Positions 1-7,417 of a DNA stretch of 38,687 nucleotides are shown in pieces. The notes beneath the pieces are model-generated. The model saw only the letters and a program-made list of their open reading frames with translations, had not been told where the DNA came from and did not search any database. The position numbers and the translations under genes are program-made. The DNA comes from Variovorax sp. (lineage in GTDB: Bacteria; Pseudomonadota; Gammaproteobacteria; Burkholderiales; Burkholderiaceae_C): NCBI GenBank assembly GCA_017744935.1, contig JAGIAI010000048.1, positions 29,771-68,457 on the forward strand, given 5' to 3'. Every line of letters begins with the position of its first letter. Within the stretch, counting starts at the first letter, position 1.

Positions 1-839
1 ACTACGCGCTGCACGACGGGCTCGACCCCACCGTGGCCGACGCGATCGAAGACCACTACAAGCCGCGCTTCGCCGGCGACGAGCTGCCGCGCAGCAACGT
101 CGGCATCGTCGTCGCGCTGGCCGACAAGCTCGAAACCCTGGTCGGCATGTTCGGCATCGGCAACCTGCCCACCGGCGACCGCGACCCCTTCGCGCTGCGC
201 CGCCATGCGCTCGGCGTGATCCGCATGCTCATCGAGCGCAACCTCTCGCTCGACCTGCGCACCATGCTCAGCGAAGCCTTCGCGGCCTTCAGCGCGCACA
301 AGGGCGGCGAGATCGCGCTGACCGACCCGACCGACGCGCTCGAAGCCTTCATCTACGACCGCCTCGCCGGCAGCCTGCGCGAGCAGGGCGCCAGCGCGCA
401 GGAAGTCGAAGCCGTGCTCTCCCCGCGCCCGCAGCGCCTGGCCGAAGTGCCCAAGCTCCTCGCCGCCGTGCGCGCCTTTGCCGCACTGCCCGAAGCGCCC
501 GCGCTCGCCGCTGCCAACAAGCGCATCGGCAACATCCTCAAGAAGTCGCCCGAAGCCGACGCGCATGTGAGCGAACTCCTGTTGAAGGAACCGGGCGAGA
601 AGGCCCTGCACGCCGCCATGCAGCAAGTCGTGCCCGTGGCCAACAGCCAGTTCGAAGCCGGTGACTACACCGCATCGTTGCAGACGCTCGCTGCGCTGCG
701 CGACCCCGTCGATGCCTTCTTCGACGGCGTCATGGTCAACGCCGAGCAATCCGACCTGCGCCTGAACCGCCTGGGCCTGCTCATGATCCTGCACGGGGCG
801 ATGAACCGTGTTGCACAACTCGAGCGGCTGGCGGCCTGA
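1..839 (+). CDS. glyS: Glycyl-tRNA synthetase beta subunit, C-terminal part (5' end outside window)
   Basis: The open frame enters from the left edge (first full codon at position 3) and ends with TGA at 837–839. The protein carries the conserved stretch ADKLETLVGMFGIG followed by DPFALRRHALGVIRML, typical of the HD-like and C-terminal region of bacterial GlyS. The alpha2beta2 glycyl-tRNA synthetase charges tRNA-Gly in the cytoplasm, and the beta subunit supplies tRNA binding. About 278 residues are visible of a family length near 700. In related genomes glyS is usually followed directly by gmhB and plsC; here two extra small genes come between. Identification is secure; only the missing N-terminus is unknown. 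Confidence 0.97.
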   Translation, partial: YALHDGLDPTVADAIEDHYKPRFAGDELPRSNVGIVVALADKLETLVGMFGIGNLPTGDRDPFALRRHALGVIRMLIERNLSLDLRTMLSEAFAAFSAHKGGEIALTDPTDALEAFIYDRLAGSLREQGASAQEVEAVLSPRPQRLAEVPKLLAAVRAFAALPEAPALAAANKRIGNILKKSPEADAHVSELLLKEPGEKALHAAMQQVVPVANSQFEAGDYTASLQTLAALRDPVDAFFDGVMVNAEQSDLRLNRLGLLMILHGAMNRVAQLERLAA

Positions 840-864
840 TTTCCGCCGCTCGATAATCCCAGCC

Positions 865-1194
865 ATGAACCGGCAGCAGCAACTCGATGAGTTCTCTCTG
901 GCCTTGCATCGCAAGGCCATTGCTGCTTTGCATCGCGACCCTGAACTCCGTTTGCGTGCGCGCGACGCATTGAGCCGGTGGCGCAAGCAGGCCGGCTCCA
1001 CGCGATCCGACGCGCTCTGGATCGAATGGGAGCATCTACTGGACGGCGAGCTTTCCTCGTTGGAAAGCGCCGCTCTGGCTGAGTCGGAGCACGGGACGCT
1101 CATGCGCAGCGTCTCGCCGCTGGGCTGCCTGGTTGATCAGCACGAGCGCATGGTTCTGCTGAAGCAGGCGCGAGACGGTGCGCTTTTGCAATGA
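865..1194 (+). CDS. Small protein upstream of a nucleotidyltransferase, possible antitoxin
   Basis: A 109-residue protein. I chose the ATG at 865 because the upstream in-frame ATG (808) lies inside glyS. It is soluble and charged, with a helical, Arg-rich N-terminal half (LRARDALSRWRKQAG) and no membrane segment or signal peptide. Its stop overlaps the start of the next gene in ATGA (1191–1194), so the two are probably translationally coupled. The partner is a DUF6036/AbiEii-like nucleotidyltransferase, and this small-gene-first order is what toxin–antitoxin pairs show. The antitoxin role is inferred from context only; I see no recognisable DNA-binding domain. Confidence 0.7.
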   Translation: MNRQQQLDEFSLALHRKAIAALHRDPELRLRARDALSRWRKQAGSTRSDALWIEWEHLLDGELSSLESAALAESEHGTLMRSVSPLGCLVDQHERMVLLKQARDGALLQ

Positions 1195-1724
1195 AGCTGG
1201 ACGAACTCAAGCACGTGCTGCGCGCCTCGGCCGCCATCGCAAACGAAAACTCGATGGTCGTCGTCGGCAGCCAAGCCATTCTTCTTCTGGTCGAACAGCC
1301 GCCCGAGTCGATCCTTGTCTCGCGCGAAGTCGACCTCTACCCGGCGCTTCATCCTGAACGCGCGGATCTGATCGACGGCGCCATCGGCATGCATTCGAGC
1401 TTCCACGAAACCTTCGGCTACTTCGCCGATGGCGTGGGGCCTGAAACTGCCGTCATGCCAGCAGACTGGATGACGCGCGCAAGCCTGCACTACATCGGCG
1501 ACATCACCGCGATCTGCCCCGAACTGCATGACCTGTCGGTCTCGAAATGCGTGGCTGGCCGTGAGAAGGACGCCGATTTCGTCCGGGAGCTGCTGAAGCA
1601 GGGGCTCATCTCTTCCGACACGCTCAAAGAACGCATTGCGATGCTGGACACATCGAAATACCCTGTGAGCCACATCCAGCATTGGGCAGAGCGTCGTCTG
1701 GCTGAAGCGAAGGCTGCACCATGA
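1191..1724 (+). CDS. DUF6036-type nucleotidyltransferase, possible toxin
   Basis: A 177-residue protein with features of the minimal nucleotidyltransferase fold. It has a VVVGSQAILL strand–helix at about residues 23–32, an acidic EVDLYP motif at 46–51 and the motif LSVSKCVAGREKDADFV at about 115–131, which I recognise from DUF6036 proteins. Related AbiEii-type enzymes transfer nucleotides to RNA or protein and act as toxins. ATGA overlaps join it to the small gene upstream and to gmhB downstream, so the cassette appears wedged into the glyS–gmhB transcription unit. Only one clear metal-binding carboxylate pair is visible, so activity is uncertain. Fold assignment is fairly confident; toxin function is inferred. 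Confidence 0.75.
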   Translation: MKLDELKHVLRASAAIANENSMVVVGSQAILLLVEQPPESILVSREVDLYPALHPERADLIDGAIGMHSSFHETFGYFADGVGPETAVMPADWMTRASLHYIGDITAICPELHDLSVSKCVAGREKDADFVRELLKQGLISSDTLKERIAMLDTSKYPVSHIQHWAERRLAEAKAAP

Positions 1725-2299
1725 AACTCGTCATCCTCGACCGAAACGGCACCCTCAACGTGCACCGTGAGGATTTCGTCAAAAGCGACATCGAGTGGAC
1801 GCCGCTCCCCGGCGCGCTCGAAGCGGTGGCCAGGCTCAACCATGCGGGCTGGCACGTCGTCATCGCGTCCAACCAGTCCGGCCTCGGTCGCGGGCTGTTC
1901 GACGTCGCATCGCTCAACGCCATGCACGCCAAGATGCACAAGATGCTCGCCGCCGTCGGTGGCCGCATCGAAGCGGTCTTCTACTGCCCGCACAGCCCCG
2001 ACGAGAACTGCGACTGCCGCAAGCCCAAGCCCGGCCTGTTCATCCAGATCGGCGAACGCTTCGGCGTCGACCTCGCTCACATCCCGGTCGCCGGCGACAG
2101 CCTGCGCGACCTGCAGGCCGGCGCGTCTGCCGGGTGCGAACCGCACCTGCTGCTCACCGGCATGGGCGCCGCCTGCCGTGGCGTGAACCCGCTGCCGCCC
2201 GAATATCCACCGAACACACGCGTTCACGAAGACCTCGCCGCCTTTGTCGACTTCCTCCTCGAACGCGAAGAAAAAGCCGCCCTGAAGGTGGCCGTCTGA
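1721..2299 (+). CDS. gmhB: D-glycero-beta-D-manno-heptose 1,7-bisphosphate 7-phosphatase, with altered catalytic motif
   Basis: A 192-residue HAD-superfamily protein in the GmhB/HisB-N group. GmhB removes the 7-phosphate of heptose bisphosphate in ADP-heptose synthesis for lipopolysaccharide. Motif II (ASNQSG, 49–54), the zinc-loop ligands C89, H91, C97 and C99, the KPKPG lysine segment and motif IV (GDSLRD, 125–130) are present. Motif I reads LDRNGT: nucleophile D7 is kept, but the second Asp, normally the general acid/base, is Asn (codon AAC at 1745–1747). That change usually cripples HAD phosphatases. Its start overlaps the preceding stop (ATGA) and its stop overlaps the plsC start (TGATG). 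Family assignment is strong; activity is doubtful. Confidence 0.93.
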   Translation: MKLVILDRNGTLNVHREDFVKSDIEWTPLPGALEAVARLNHAGWHVVIASNQSGLGRGLFDVASLNAMHAKMHKMLAAVGGRIEAVFYCPHSPDENCDCRKPKPGLFIQIGERFGVDLAHIPVAGDSLRDLQAGASAGCEPHLLLTGMGAACRGVNPLPPEYPPNTRVHEDLAAFVDFLLEREEKAALKVAV

Positions 2300-3066
2300 T
2301 GTCCTTCATCCGCTCTTTCATCCACGCCCTGTGGATGCTCGTCACCGTGGTTCCGTGGGGAATCATCATGTGCGTCAACTCCCTCTGGAAGCGCGGCATC
2401 CCGCTCTACTGGATGGCCGTGCGCTGGCTCAGCTGGGCCATCGGCGGTGCGCGCCTGATCCTCGGCATCAACTACCGCGTCACCGGCATGGAAAACCTGC
2501 CGCAGGACAAGCTCGCCGGCGCCATCCTCCTCGTCAAGCACCAGTCCACCTACGAGACCTTCCTGATGCCGACGCTCATGCCGCACCCGCTGGCATTCGT
2601 CTTCAAGAAGGAACTCATCTACGTGCCCTTCTTCGGCTGGGCCATGGCGCGGCTCGACATGATCCACATCGACCGCAGCCAGCGCACGCAGGCCTTCAAC
2701 AAGGTCGTCTCGCAAGGCCGCGAACTGCTCGCGCAGGGCATCTGGATCATCATGTTCCCCGAAGGCACCCGCATCCCGCGCGGCAAGCAAGGCAACTACA
2801 AGACCGGCGGAACCCGCCTCGCATGCGAAACCGGCGTGCCCGTCATCCCCATCGCAGTGACCTCCGCCAAGGTCTGGCCGCGCAAGGCCTTCGTCAAGAC
2901 GCCGGGCACCGTCGATGTCTCCATCGGCGTGCCCATCCCCAGCGTCGGCCGCCGCCCTGACGAACTCATGCGCGAAGTCGAGACCTGGATCGAAAGCGAA
3001 ATGCGCCGCCTCGACCCCGAGGCCTACGTCACCGAACCCGCGCCGGCCGCATCCACCACCGCCTGA
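2299..3066 (+). CDS. plsC: 1-acyl-sn-glycerol-3-phosphate acyltransferase (PlsC family)
   Basis: A 255-residue inner-membrane acyltransferase that makes phosphatidic acid from lysophosphatidate. The N-terminus is hydrophobic (FIHALWMLVTVVPWGIIM). The catalytic block reads KHQSTYETF, the H-X4-E version of the usual H-X4-D motif, which is common in proteobacterial homologues. The FPEGTR substrate motif and the following KTGGTRLA complete the family signature. The ATG at 2299 overlaps the gmhB stop by one base, so the genes are cotranslated. A longer in-frame reading from 1795 runs through gmhB and is not real. The neighbouring envelope gene gmhB fits a membrane-biogenesis operon. Confidence 0.94.
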   Translation: MSFIRSFIHALWMLVTVVPWGIIMCVNSLWKRGIPLYWMAVRWLSWAIGGARLILGINYRVTGMENLPQDKLAGAILLVKHQSTYETFLMPTLMPHPLAFVFKKELIYVPFFGWAMARLDMIHIDRSQRTQAFNKVVSQGRELLAQGIWIIMFPEGTRIPRGKQGNYKTGGTRLACETGVPVIPIAVTSAKVWPRKAFVKTPGTVDVSIGVPIPSVGRRPDELMREVETWIESEMRRLDPEAYVTEPAPAASTTA

Positions 3067-3073
3067 GGCCCGC

Positions 3074-3952
3074 ATGCGCGCGCTGCTGCAGTTCACGCTC
3101 GACTTGTTCGACCCGCCCGCGCCTGCGCCCACGCGCACGCCGCAACCACAGCAGCCCGATCAGCCCGCGACCCCGCTCGCCGACGTGCTGAGCCGCGTCA
3201 GCTTCATCCACCCCCGCGCGAGCCGCGAAGTCGTCCTCGGCAACGCCCGCGTCGCCTACGAATTCACGCGCGGCAAGCGTCGCACCATCGGCTTCGTCGT
3301 CGGCGCCGAAGGCTTGTCGGTGCGCGCACCGCGCTGGGTCGCGCTGCGCGACGTCGACGCCGCCGTCGTCGAAAAGTCGAGCTGGATCCTGCGCAAGCTC
3401 TCCGAAACCCAGCAGCGCCAGGACCGCCTCGAAGCCACCCGCATCGACTGGAAAGACGGCGTCAGCTTTCCCTTTCTCGGCCAGCAGGTCACCGTGCAGC
3501 TCGACCCGCACCACGCTTTCGATGGTGTCGGTGCGGTGCTCGACGCCACCGCCAACGACGGGCCGCCGACCCTGCGCCTTGCGCTCGCCAACAACGCCAC
3601 CCCTGTGCAGATCCGCGACGCCGCACAGGCGTGGCTCATGCGGCAGGCCAAGCGCATCTTCATCGAACGCCTCGACCACTTCGCGCCGCGCCTCGGCGTG
3701 CGCTGGAAGAAGCTCAGCCTCTCGAACGCCGCCACCCGCTGGGGCAGCGCGAGCGCCGACGGCGGCATCCGGCTGCACTGGCGGCTGGTGCACTTCCGCA
3801 TGTCCGTCATCGACTACGTCGTCGCGCACGAGCTGAGCCACCTGCGCGTGATGGACCACAGCCCGCGCTTCTGGGAAACCGTCGAAAGCGTGGTGCCTGA
3901 TTACGAGCTGCTGCGGCGGCAGCTCAAGGACGAGGCTGTCCCCCGCTGGTAG
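3074..3952 (+). CDS. YgjP/SprT-like zinc metallopeptidase (M48-related)
   Basis: A 292-residue protein starting 8 bases after plsC. The C-terminal domain has the zinc motif HELSH within VVAHELSHLRVMDHSPRFW, with a downstream acidic/aromatic segment, and a preceding ATRWGSASADGGIRLHWRL strand typical of YgjP (DUF45) proteins. The N-terminal 35 residues are Pro-rich and probably disordered. No signal peptide is seen, so a cytoplasmic enzyme is likely; substrates of this family are poorly known. It ends the gmhB–plsC operon, and its last 29 bases overlap the end of the convergent membrane-protein gene. Confidence 0.9.
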   Translation: MRALLQFTLDLFDPPAPAPTRTPQPQQPDQPATPLADVLSRVSFIHPRASREVVLGNARVAYEFTRGKRRTIGFVVGAEGLSVRAPRWVALRDVDAAVVEKSSWILRKLSETQQRQDRLEATRIDWKDGVSFPFLGQQVTVQLDPHHAFDGVGAVLDATANDGPPTLRLALANNATPVQIRDAAQAWLMRQAKRIFIERLDHFAPRLGVRWKKLSLSNAATRWGSASADGGIRLHWRLVHFRMSVIDYVVAHELSHLRVMDHSPRFWETVESVVPDYELLRRQLKDEAVPRW

Positions 3953-4358
3953 CCGCGCGGCCACGCAGCCGCGCCCAAAGCGCCCGCACCCGCCGCGCAC
4001 GGTCCTCGAAAACAAACGACCCCACCAGCGCCAGCACGCCCGAAACCACACCCGTCACCACCGCCTCCAGATGCGGAATGCCGTAGTGCCCCGGGTGCGA
4101 AAAGGTGTCGCCGATCATCGTCAGCAGCCCGACCAGCAGCGCGTTGCCATAGCGATTGCCGAACATCTTCATCGCCGGCGTGAAGGTCAGGATCAGCGCG
4201 AGAACTCCGGTGAACAGACCCGTCTGCAACGCAAGCGCCCAATGGGGTGCGCTCAGGAGGTTCGTGAGGCTCCCGGGCATGCAAGTCATGCACGCGCTGG
4301 TCGGTTGCCAGAAGCGCTTGATGAACAGGACGAATCGACGCTTCCATGGATCTGGCAT
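3924..4358 (-). CDS. Small membrane protein of unknown function
   Basis: About 144 residues from the ATG at 4358; upstream in-frame starts at 4391 and 4427 are possible. Three hydrophobic helices are visible (LQTGLFTGVLALILTF, GNALLVGLLTMIGDTF and VVTGVVSGVLALVGSFVF), followed by an Arg-rich cytoplasmic tail. A CMTCMPG segment with a Cys-X2-Cys pair precedes the first helix, and FSHPGHYGIPHLE with three histidines joins helices two and three. I do not recognise the family. The gene is convergent with the metallopeptidase and overlaps its 3' end by 29 bases. Membrane topology is clear; function is not. Confidence 0.65.
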   Translation of the reverse strand: MPDPWKRRFVLFIKRFWQPTSACMTCMPGSLTNLLSAPHWALALQTGLFTGVLALILTFTPAMKMFGNRYGNALLVGLLTMIGDTFSHPGHYGIPHLEAVVTGVVSGVLALVGSFVFEDRARRVRALWARLRGRAATSGGQPRP

Positions 4359-4455
4359 CACACGCACCCCGTCAAATGCACTGAGCGCCATCCTTGCACA
4401 AGGTGGGCGGATGGCGCATGCGCACAAACGTGCGTGCGGGCGCTGCCAGAGCCGA

Positions 4456-4800
4456 TCAGATCAATGGGCGATGCAACCGCTCGGCGACCATCGACGGACC
4501 GAGCTGATCGGCGGTCGCCTGCGTCACCTGCAAGCGCCGCTCGAATTCGCCGGTGACGACGGTGATCAGGCACTCCACCTCGTGATGGCTGAAGCTGCGC
4601 TCATCGCGGCTCAAACCCCGCGTGTGAACGAGCAGCTTGCGCAAGCAGGTGAGCGCGCGGCCGGCTTCGGTCGCGGCACCGAGTTGGGCGTTGACCCGGT
4701 CGACGAGCTGGTCGCGCCCGGCTTCGGTGGTGGGACGCGGGCAGTCGCCAGCGGGGGGAGGGTTGGGGAGGCGCGCGAGCGCGCAAGTAGGGTAAGCCAT
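4456..4800 (-). CDS. Unrecognised 114-residue soluble protein with structured leader
   Basis: I chose the ATG at 4800 because a good Shine–Dalgarno GGAGG (4806–4810) lies 5 bases upstream. A longer reading from 4980 would have to cross the hairpin-rich leader. The N-terminus is Pro-rich (ARLPNPPPAGDCPRPTT); the rest is helical and charged, with DQLVDRVNAQLGAATEAG and HHEVECLITVVTGEFERRLQ. No membrane segment, signal peptide or catalytic motif is seen. The layout, a Pro-rich start plus a helical body behind a hairpin-rich leader, loosely recalls small DUF3077/DUF6124-type proteins of pseudomonads, but I cannot claim homology. It lies downstream of the RT–nuclease operon on the same strand. Confidence 0.65.
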   Translation of the reverse strand: MAYPTCALARLPNPPPAGDCPRPTTEAGRDQLVDRVNAQLGAATEAGRALTCLRKLLVHTRGLSRDERSFSHHEVECLITVVTGEFERRLQVTQATADQLGPSMVAERLHRPLI

Positions 4801-5056
4801 GAAGGCCTCCGGGAGGTGTGGATTGCTACAACCACCGCACCCGCTGCTAAACGGAGGCGGCAGCTCGAACGGGTTAGCAGACCGGACACCTCCTGCGAGA
4901 ACCGGCAGGGCGCGAGCCCTCCCGTCCGAGCCGCCTAAAAGAGGCTCGAACGAAAAAGCCGCAGGTCCTGCGGAAGTCACTGCGGCTTTCGTCGCAGGAA
5001 CGTGTTTTGGGGGCTGCTAAACCCGATCACGCTTGTATGGGCGTGGGCGGAGTATA
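4801..5056 (-). ncRNA. Structured leader RNA with alternative pairings upstream of the 114-aa gene
   Basis: This 256-base gene-free stretch reads on the minus strand from a good -10 box TATACT (5051–5056; the -35 is poor) to the small gene's start. CGGGTTTAGCAG (5025–5014) can pair with CTGCTAACCCG (4880–4870) as 11 bp with one bulge. CTGCTAA (4880–4874) can instead pair with TTAGCAG (4850–4844), inside an outer stem GGAGGTGT (4893–4886) with ACACCTCC (4819–4812). The two folds are mutually exclusive, and the second ends just before the ribosome-binding site. A terminator-like hairpin lies within the loop of the first. This could be a regulatory leader, an attenuated small RNA, or an RNA partner of the neighbouring RT. 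Confidence 0.55.
4953..4989 (-). terminator. Intrinsic terminator inside the leader
   Basis: On the minus strand AAAGCCGCAG (4989–4980) pairs with CTGCGGCTTT (4964–4955) around a 15-base loop, and the U-run ends at 4953. A nested palindrome CCGCAGG-T-CCTGCGG offers a competing fold. It could end the RT–nuclease transcript. It could also stop transcription about 90 bases after the candidate promoter at 5056, giving a short RNA. Confidence 0.65.
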
Positions 5057-5096
5057 GCGACGGGGAGAAGTCAGAGACTATGCGCCGCCGCACTTG

Positions 5097-5804
5097 TCAC
5101 CTGGAAGCTGACGCCCCCGAGAACTGCTCGACGAGCGCGGACAGCGTGTCGTTCAATCTGAGGCCAGAGATTGATTGGCATACGTCCTCTAGGCTGCGTT
5201 GCCAAGCAACGCCAGTGCGAGGATTGAACAAGCCAATCTCTGTGAAAGAGAGATTCCCGCTCGCGTAGGCTAGCGCCGAATACGTTAGTAGTTGCCTGAG
5301 ATCAAGCACCCGGAATGCACGGTCCCCCGCTTTCACCTCGTATAGGCATGAGCCTTCGATGACATCGCCTTCACACGCCGACAGCAGACCGCACCCGCTA
5401 AATTGCGGACGCAAGACCGTGGGAGTTCGACCCGGAAAGAAATGAAGGAGGCGCATGACCAGACTCCCCGCCTCTCTTCGCCAATCGTCGTCAACGTCCC
5501 CTGCTTCAAATGGTGGAGCGCTGGAGAACCGGCTGACGTAGTCGATAGCGTCCTGAAATCGCGGGACCAATGCAGCAAGAACGCTGTTTCGACCGATCTT
5601 GCCGCGCACTGGATGCAGGTCACAGAAAGCGCGGAAAGCAGCCTCGTTAATGATTGCTCGCACCCCCTTTGGGGCTCGGGCTTGGAGCGGGGGCGCGAAG
5701 CGCTCCACCTGCAGGTTTTCGAAAGTCCAGAACCCGTCGGACAAAGGAGCCACTTCCCTCCAAGCGGACGAATAGTGAGTCGCGAACTGATGTTCGGATA
5801 TCAA
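5097..5804 (-). CDS. PD-(D/E)XK nuclease-like protein, partner of the RT
   Basis: A 235-residue protein. The start is TTG at 5804, overlapping the RT stop in TTGA and preceded by GGAGGG at suitable distance, so the two proteins are translationally coupled. Residues about 131–175 look like a restriction-endonuclease core: FSGCGLLSACEGDVIEG, then LYEVKAG, giving D147 and E156-x-K158, followed by a helix with Q171 (DLRQLLTY) and a strand ending in NPRTG. The N-terminal 120 residues are unassigned and may bind nucleic acid or the RT. No membrane segment is seen. Base composition is clearly AT-richer than the core genes, like the RT. Nuclease fold is fairly confident by motif; function in defence is inferred. 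Confidence 0.8.
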   Translation of the reverse strand: MISEHQFATHYSSAWREVAPLSDGFWTFENLQVERFAPPLQARAPKGVRAIINEAAFRAFCDLHPVRGKIGRNSVLAALVPRFQDAIDYVSRFSSAPPFEAGDVDDDWRREAGSLVMRLLHFFPGRTPTVLRPQFSGCGLLSACEGDVIEGSCLYEVKAGDRAFRVLDLRQLLTYSALAYASGNLSFTEIGLFNPRTGVAWQRSLEDVCQSISGLRLNDTLSALVEQFSGASASR

Positions 5805-7417
5805 AGCGGAACCCTCCAGTCCGCGCCCTTCTTGTTCTTACTTTCTGCGGTCCATGTGAGAACTAACCTATCGAATGGGCTCTGATCGTTTTTGATCGAC
5901 TCCCTCCAGTGTTTGCCCTCGTCACCGAGTATGTAGGAGGCAATCAAGAGAGCGCGACGCTCCCATCCGGTCAGGGTCGAGAAGGTTGTTCGGCAGTTGG
6001 AAATCCAGTAGTCAGCCTTACGAAATGCCATCAGCAAGATGATGTCTCTTCGAATCATCATGCTTTCACTCCTTTTGTAGAGCGCTGCGAGTAGAAATTC
6101 CGTCTCTTCGGAGGAGTCCGTGGCCAAAACGCGCAGCGCGTAAGCGAGGTTGGCAGGCACTTGGGTGATGTATGAGTCGCCTTGAATTAGTTTTCGAAGA
6201 GCGGCGTACAGATCCGCCTGTACGGCAACATCCAAGGTCGGCAAGAGCACTCGGCATAACTGCATCACTGACGGGAAGATCGGGTACAGAAGGTCGAGGC
6301 TCTCGACCATAGATCGAGTCGCGTCATTCTGGGCGGACGGCGCGAGATGCCGTATCGCTCCCACCAATCGACGTGTTAGGCCCTCATCGATTCGACTCTT
6401 GACCAGTTCCCGACCGAGCATTCCGACAATGTCGAACTTGCTTAGCTGAGCGATCAAGAATTCATACTCTGCAGCTGCAGAAGGTGAGTATGGGTCATAG
6501 TGAATCCGTAGTCGCCTAAACGTCCTCGCTTGCTCGTCCTCGCCGGCTTCGTCTTCCGACGAGTCGGCGAAATCGGATGTGGCCAGGAATTCCGCTGCGG
6601 TGAGCATGCGTGTCTTAGTTTTTTGCAGCGATAGCCCTTCGTTGATAAGAAGTAATTCGCTAATTCGAATCAGCGCTGAGTGCGCTCGCTCGCGTGTTTC
6701 GGCAAAGATGATGTAGTCATCGACGAAGCGGATAAATCGAATCCCTTCAGTAAACAACAGGCGATCAACGCCATTCAGCAAGAGCTCGCTGAGTAGTCGA
6801 GCGGCTGGGCCCCCTACAGGCAGCCCATAAGAAGGACCTGCGGAGATGGCTTTGACCAAAGCCATAATTCGATCAACAACGCCAGTCTTTGGGGTTGCTC
6901 TGCGCAGAGCATTGTCCAGCCGATGGTGATAAATCCTTGGATAAAAATCTGAAATGTCGCAACGAAGCACAAAGGCATGCTTCGTCGCCTCAGTCTTCGC
7001 CGCTTCTTGAAAATTGGGCCAGCCGATTTCCTTGTCGAACAACGCGCCGGTATCCGTGTTCGGCTTGTAGCGATAAGAGAAGACGGTGTTAGACGCTACG
7101 CGACGACTCTCGATGTCGTCGCCAATGGTTGCGACTAGCGCCAGGAAGTAGGCATTCCAGACGGGATCGATTTGCGTGCCTTGGCGAAAGCCGCTGTATC
7201 CAACGGCAGTCAACTCTTTTGACGTCAACACTGGCATCGCGGCAAGTGCCCGGTCAAAGTCGTTGTCTATCTCCTGAAGAACACTACATATCTCGTCTGG
7301 TTTGTCGAAAAACAGGTGATTCTCGATCGGAAAGGGGAATATGTCGGTATCGCCAAACCCGGCGATGTTTCTCGTGGCCAGCTTGAGCGCAATGTCAGAA
7401 ACGAGCGGCAAGTGCAT
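5801..7417 (-). CDS. Defence-type reverse transcriptase (UG/Abi-like) with helical C-terminal domain
   Basis: A 538-residue protein with a strong ribosome-binding site (AGGAGGAG) just before the ATG at 7417. RT motif A is CDISDFYPRIYHH (D154). The motif B region is GLPVGGPAARLLSELLLNG (198–216), the catalytic FVDD is at 231–234 and motif D is GLSLQKTKTR. An acidic linker (about 283–297) leads to about 240 helix-rich residues resembling the alpha-repeat extensions of Abi/UG reverse transcriptases. There is no group II intron maturase or endonuclease domain, and no retron-type motifs were seen. The gene is AT-richer than its surroundings, suggesting transfer. Paired with a nuclease gene, it is likely an antiphage DRT-type system; I cannot assign its group by eye. 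Confidence 0.9.
   Translation of the reverse strand: MHLPLVSDIALKLATRNIAGFGDTDIFPFPIENHLFFDKPDEICSVLQEIDNDFDRALAAMPVLTSKELTAVGYSGFRQGTQIDPVWNAYFLALVATIGDDIESRRVASNTVFSYRYKPNTDTGALFDKEIGWPNFQEAAKTEATKHAFVLRCDISDFYPRIYHHRLDNALRRATPKTGVVDRIMALVKAISAGPSYGLPVGGPAARLLSELLLNGVDRLLFTEGIRFIRFVDDYIIFAETRERAHSALIRISELLLINEGLSLQKTKTRMLTAAEFLATSDFADSSEDEAGEDEQARTFRRLRIHYDPYSPSAAAEYEFLIAQLSKFDIVGMLGRELVKSRIDEGLTRRLVGAIRHLAPSAQNDATRSMVESLDLLYPIFPSVMQLCRVLLPTLDVAVQADLYAALRKLIQGDSYITQVPANLAYALRVLATDSSEETEFLLAALYKRSESMMIRRDIILLMAFRKADYWISNCRTTFSTLTGWERRALLIASYILGDEGKHWRESIKNDQSPFDRLVLTWTAESKNKKGADWRVPL

Noticed and set aside
1795..2298. N-terminal extension of plsC through gmhB
   Set aside because: Arg/Pro-rich sequence in an alternative frame of gmhB; the ATG at 2299 gives the normal PlsC N-terminus.
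4801..5056. CRISPR-like or tRNA interpretation of the repeated TTAGCAG elements
   Set aside because: The elements are short, alternate in orientation and are unevenly spaced; no cloverleaf or repeat–spacer pattern is present.
5403..5885. Plus-strand frame (160 aa) opposite the nuclease and RT
   Set aside because: No ribosome-binding site or motif; it overlaps two better-supported genes on the other strand.
5801..7417. Group II intron or retron reverse transcriptase
   Set aside because: No maturase or endonuclease domain, no intron boundaries, and no recognisable retron RNA or retron-specific RT motifs.
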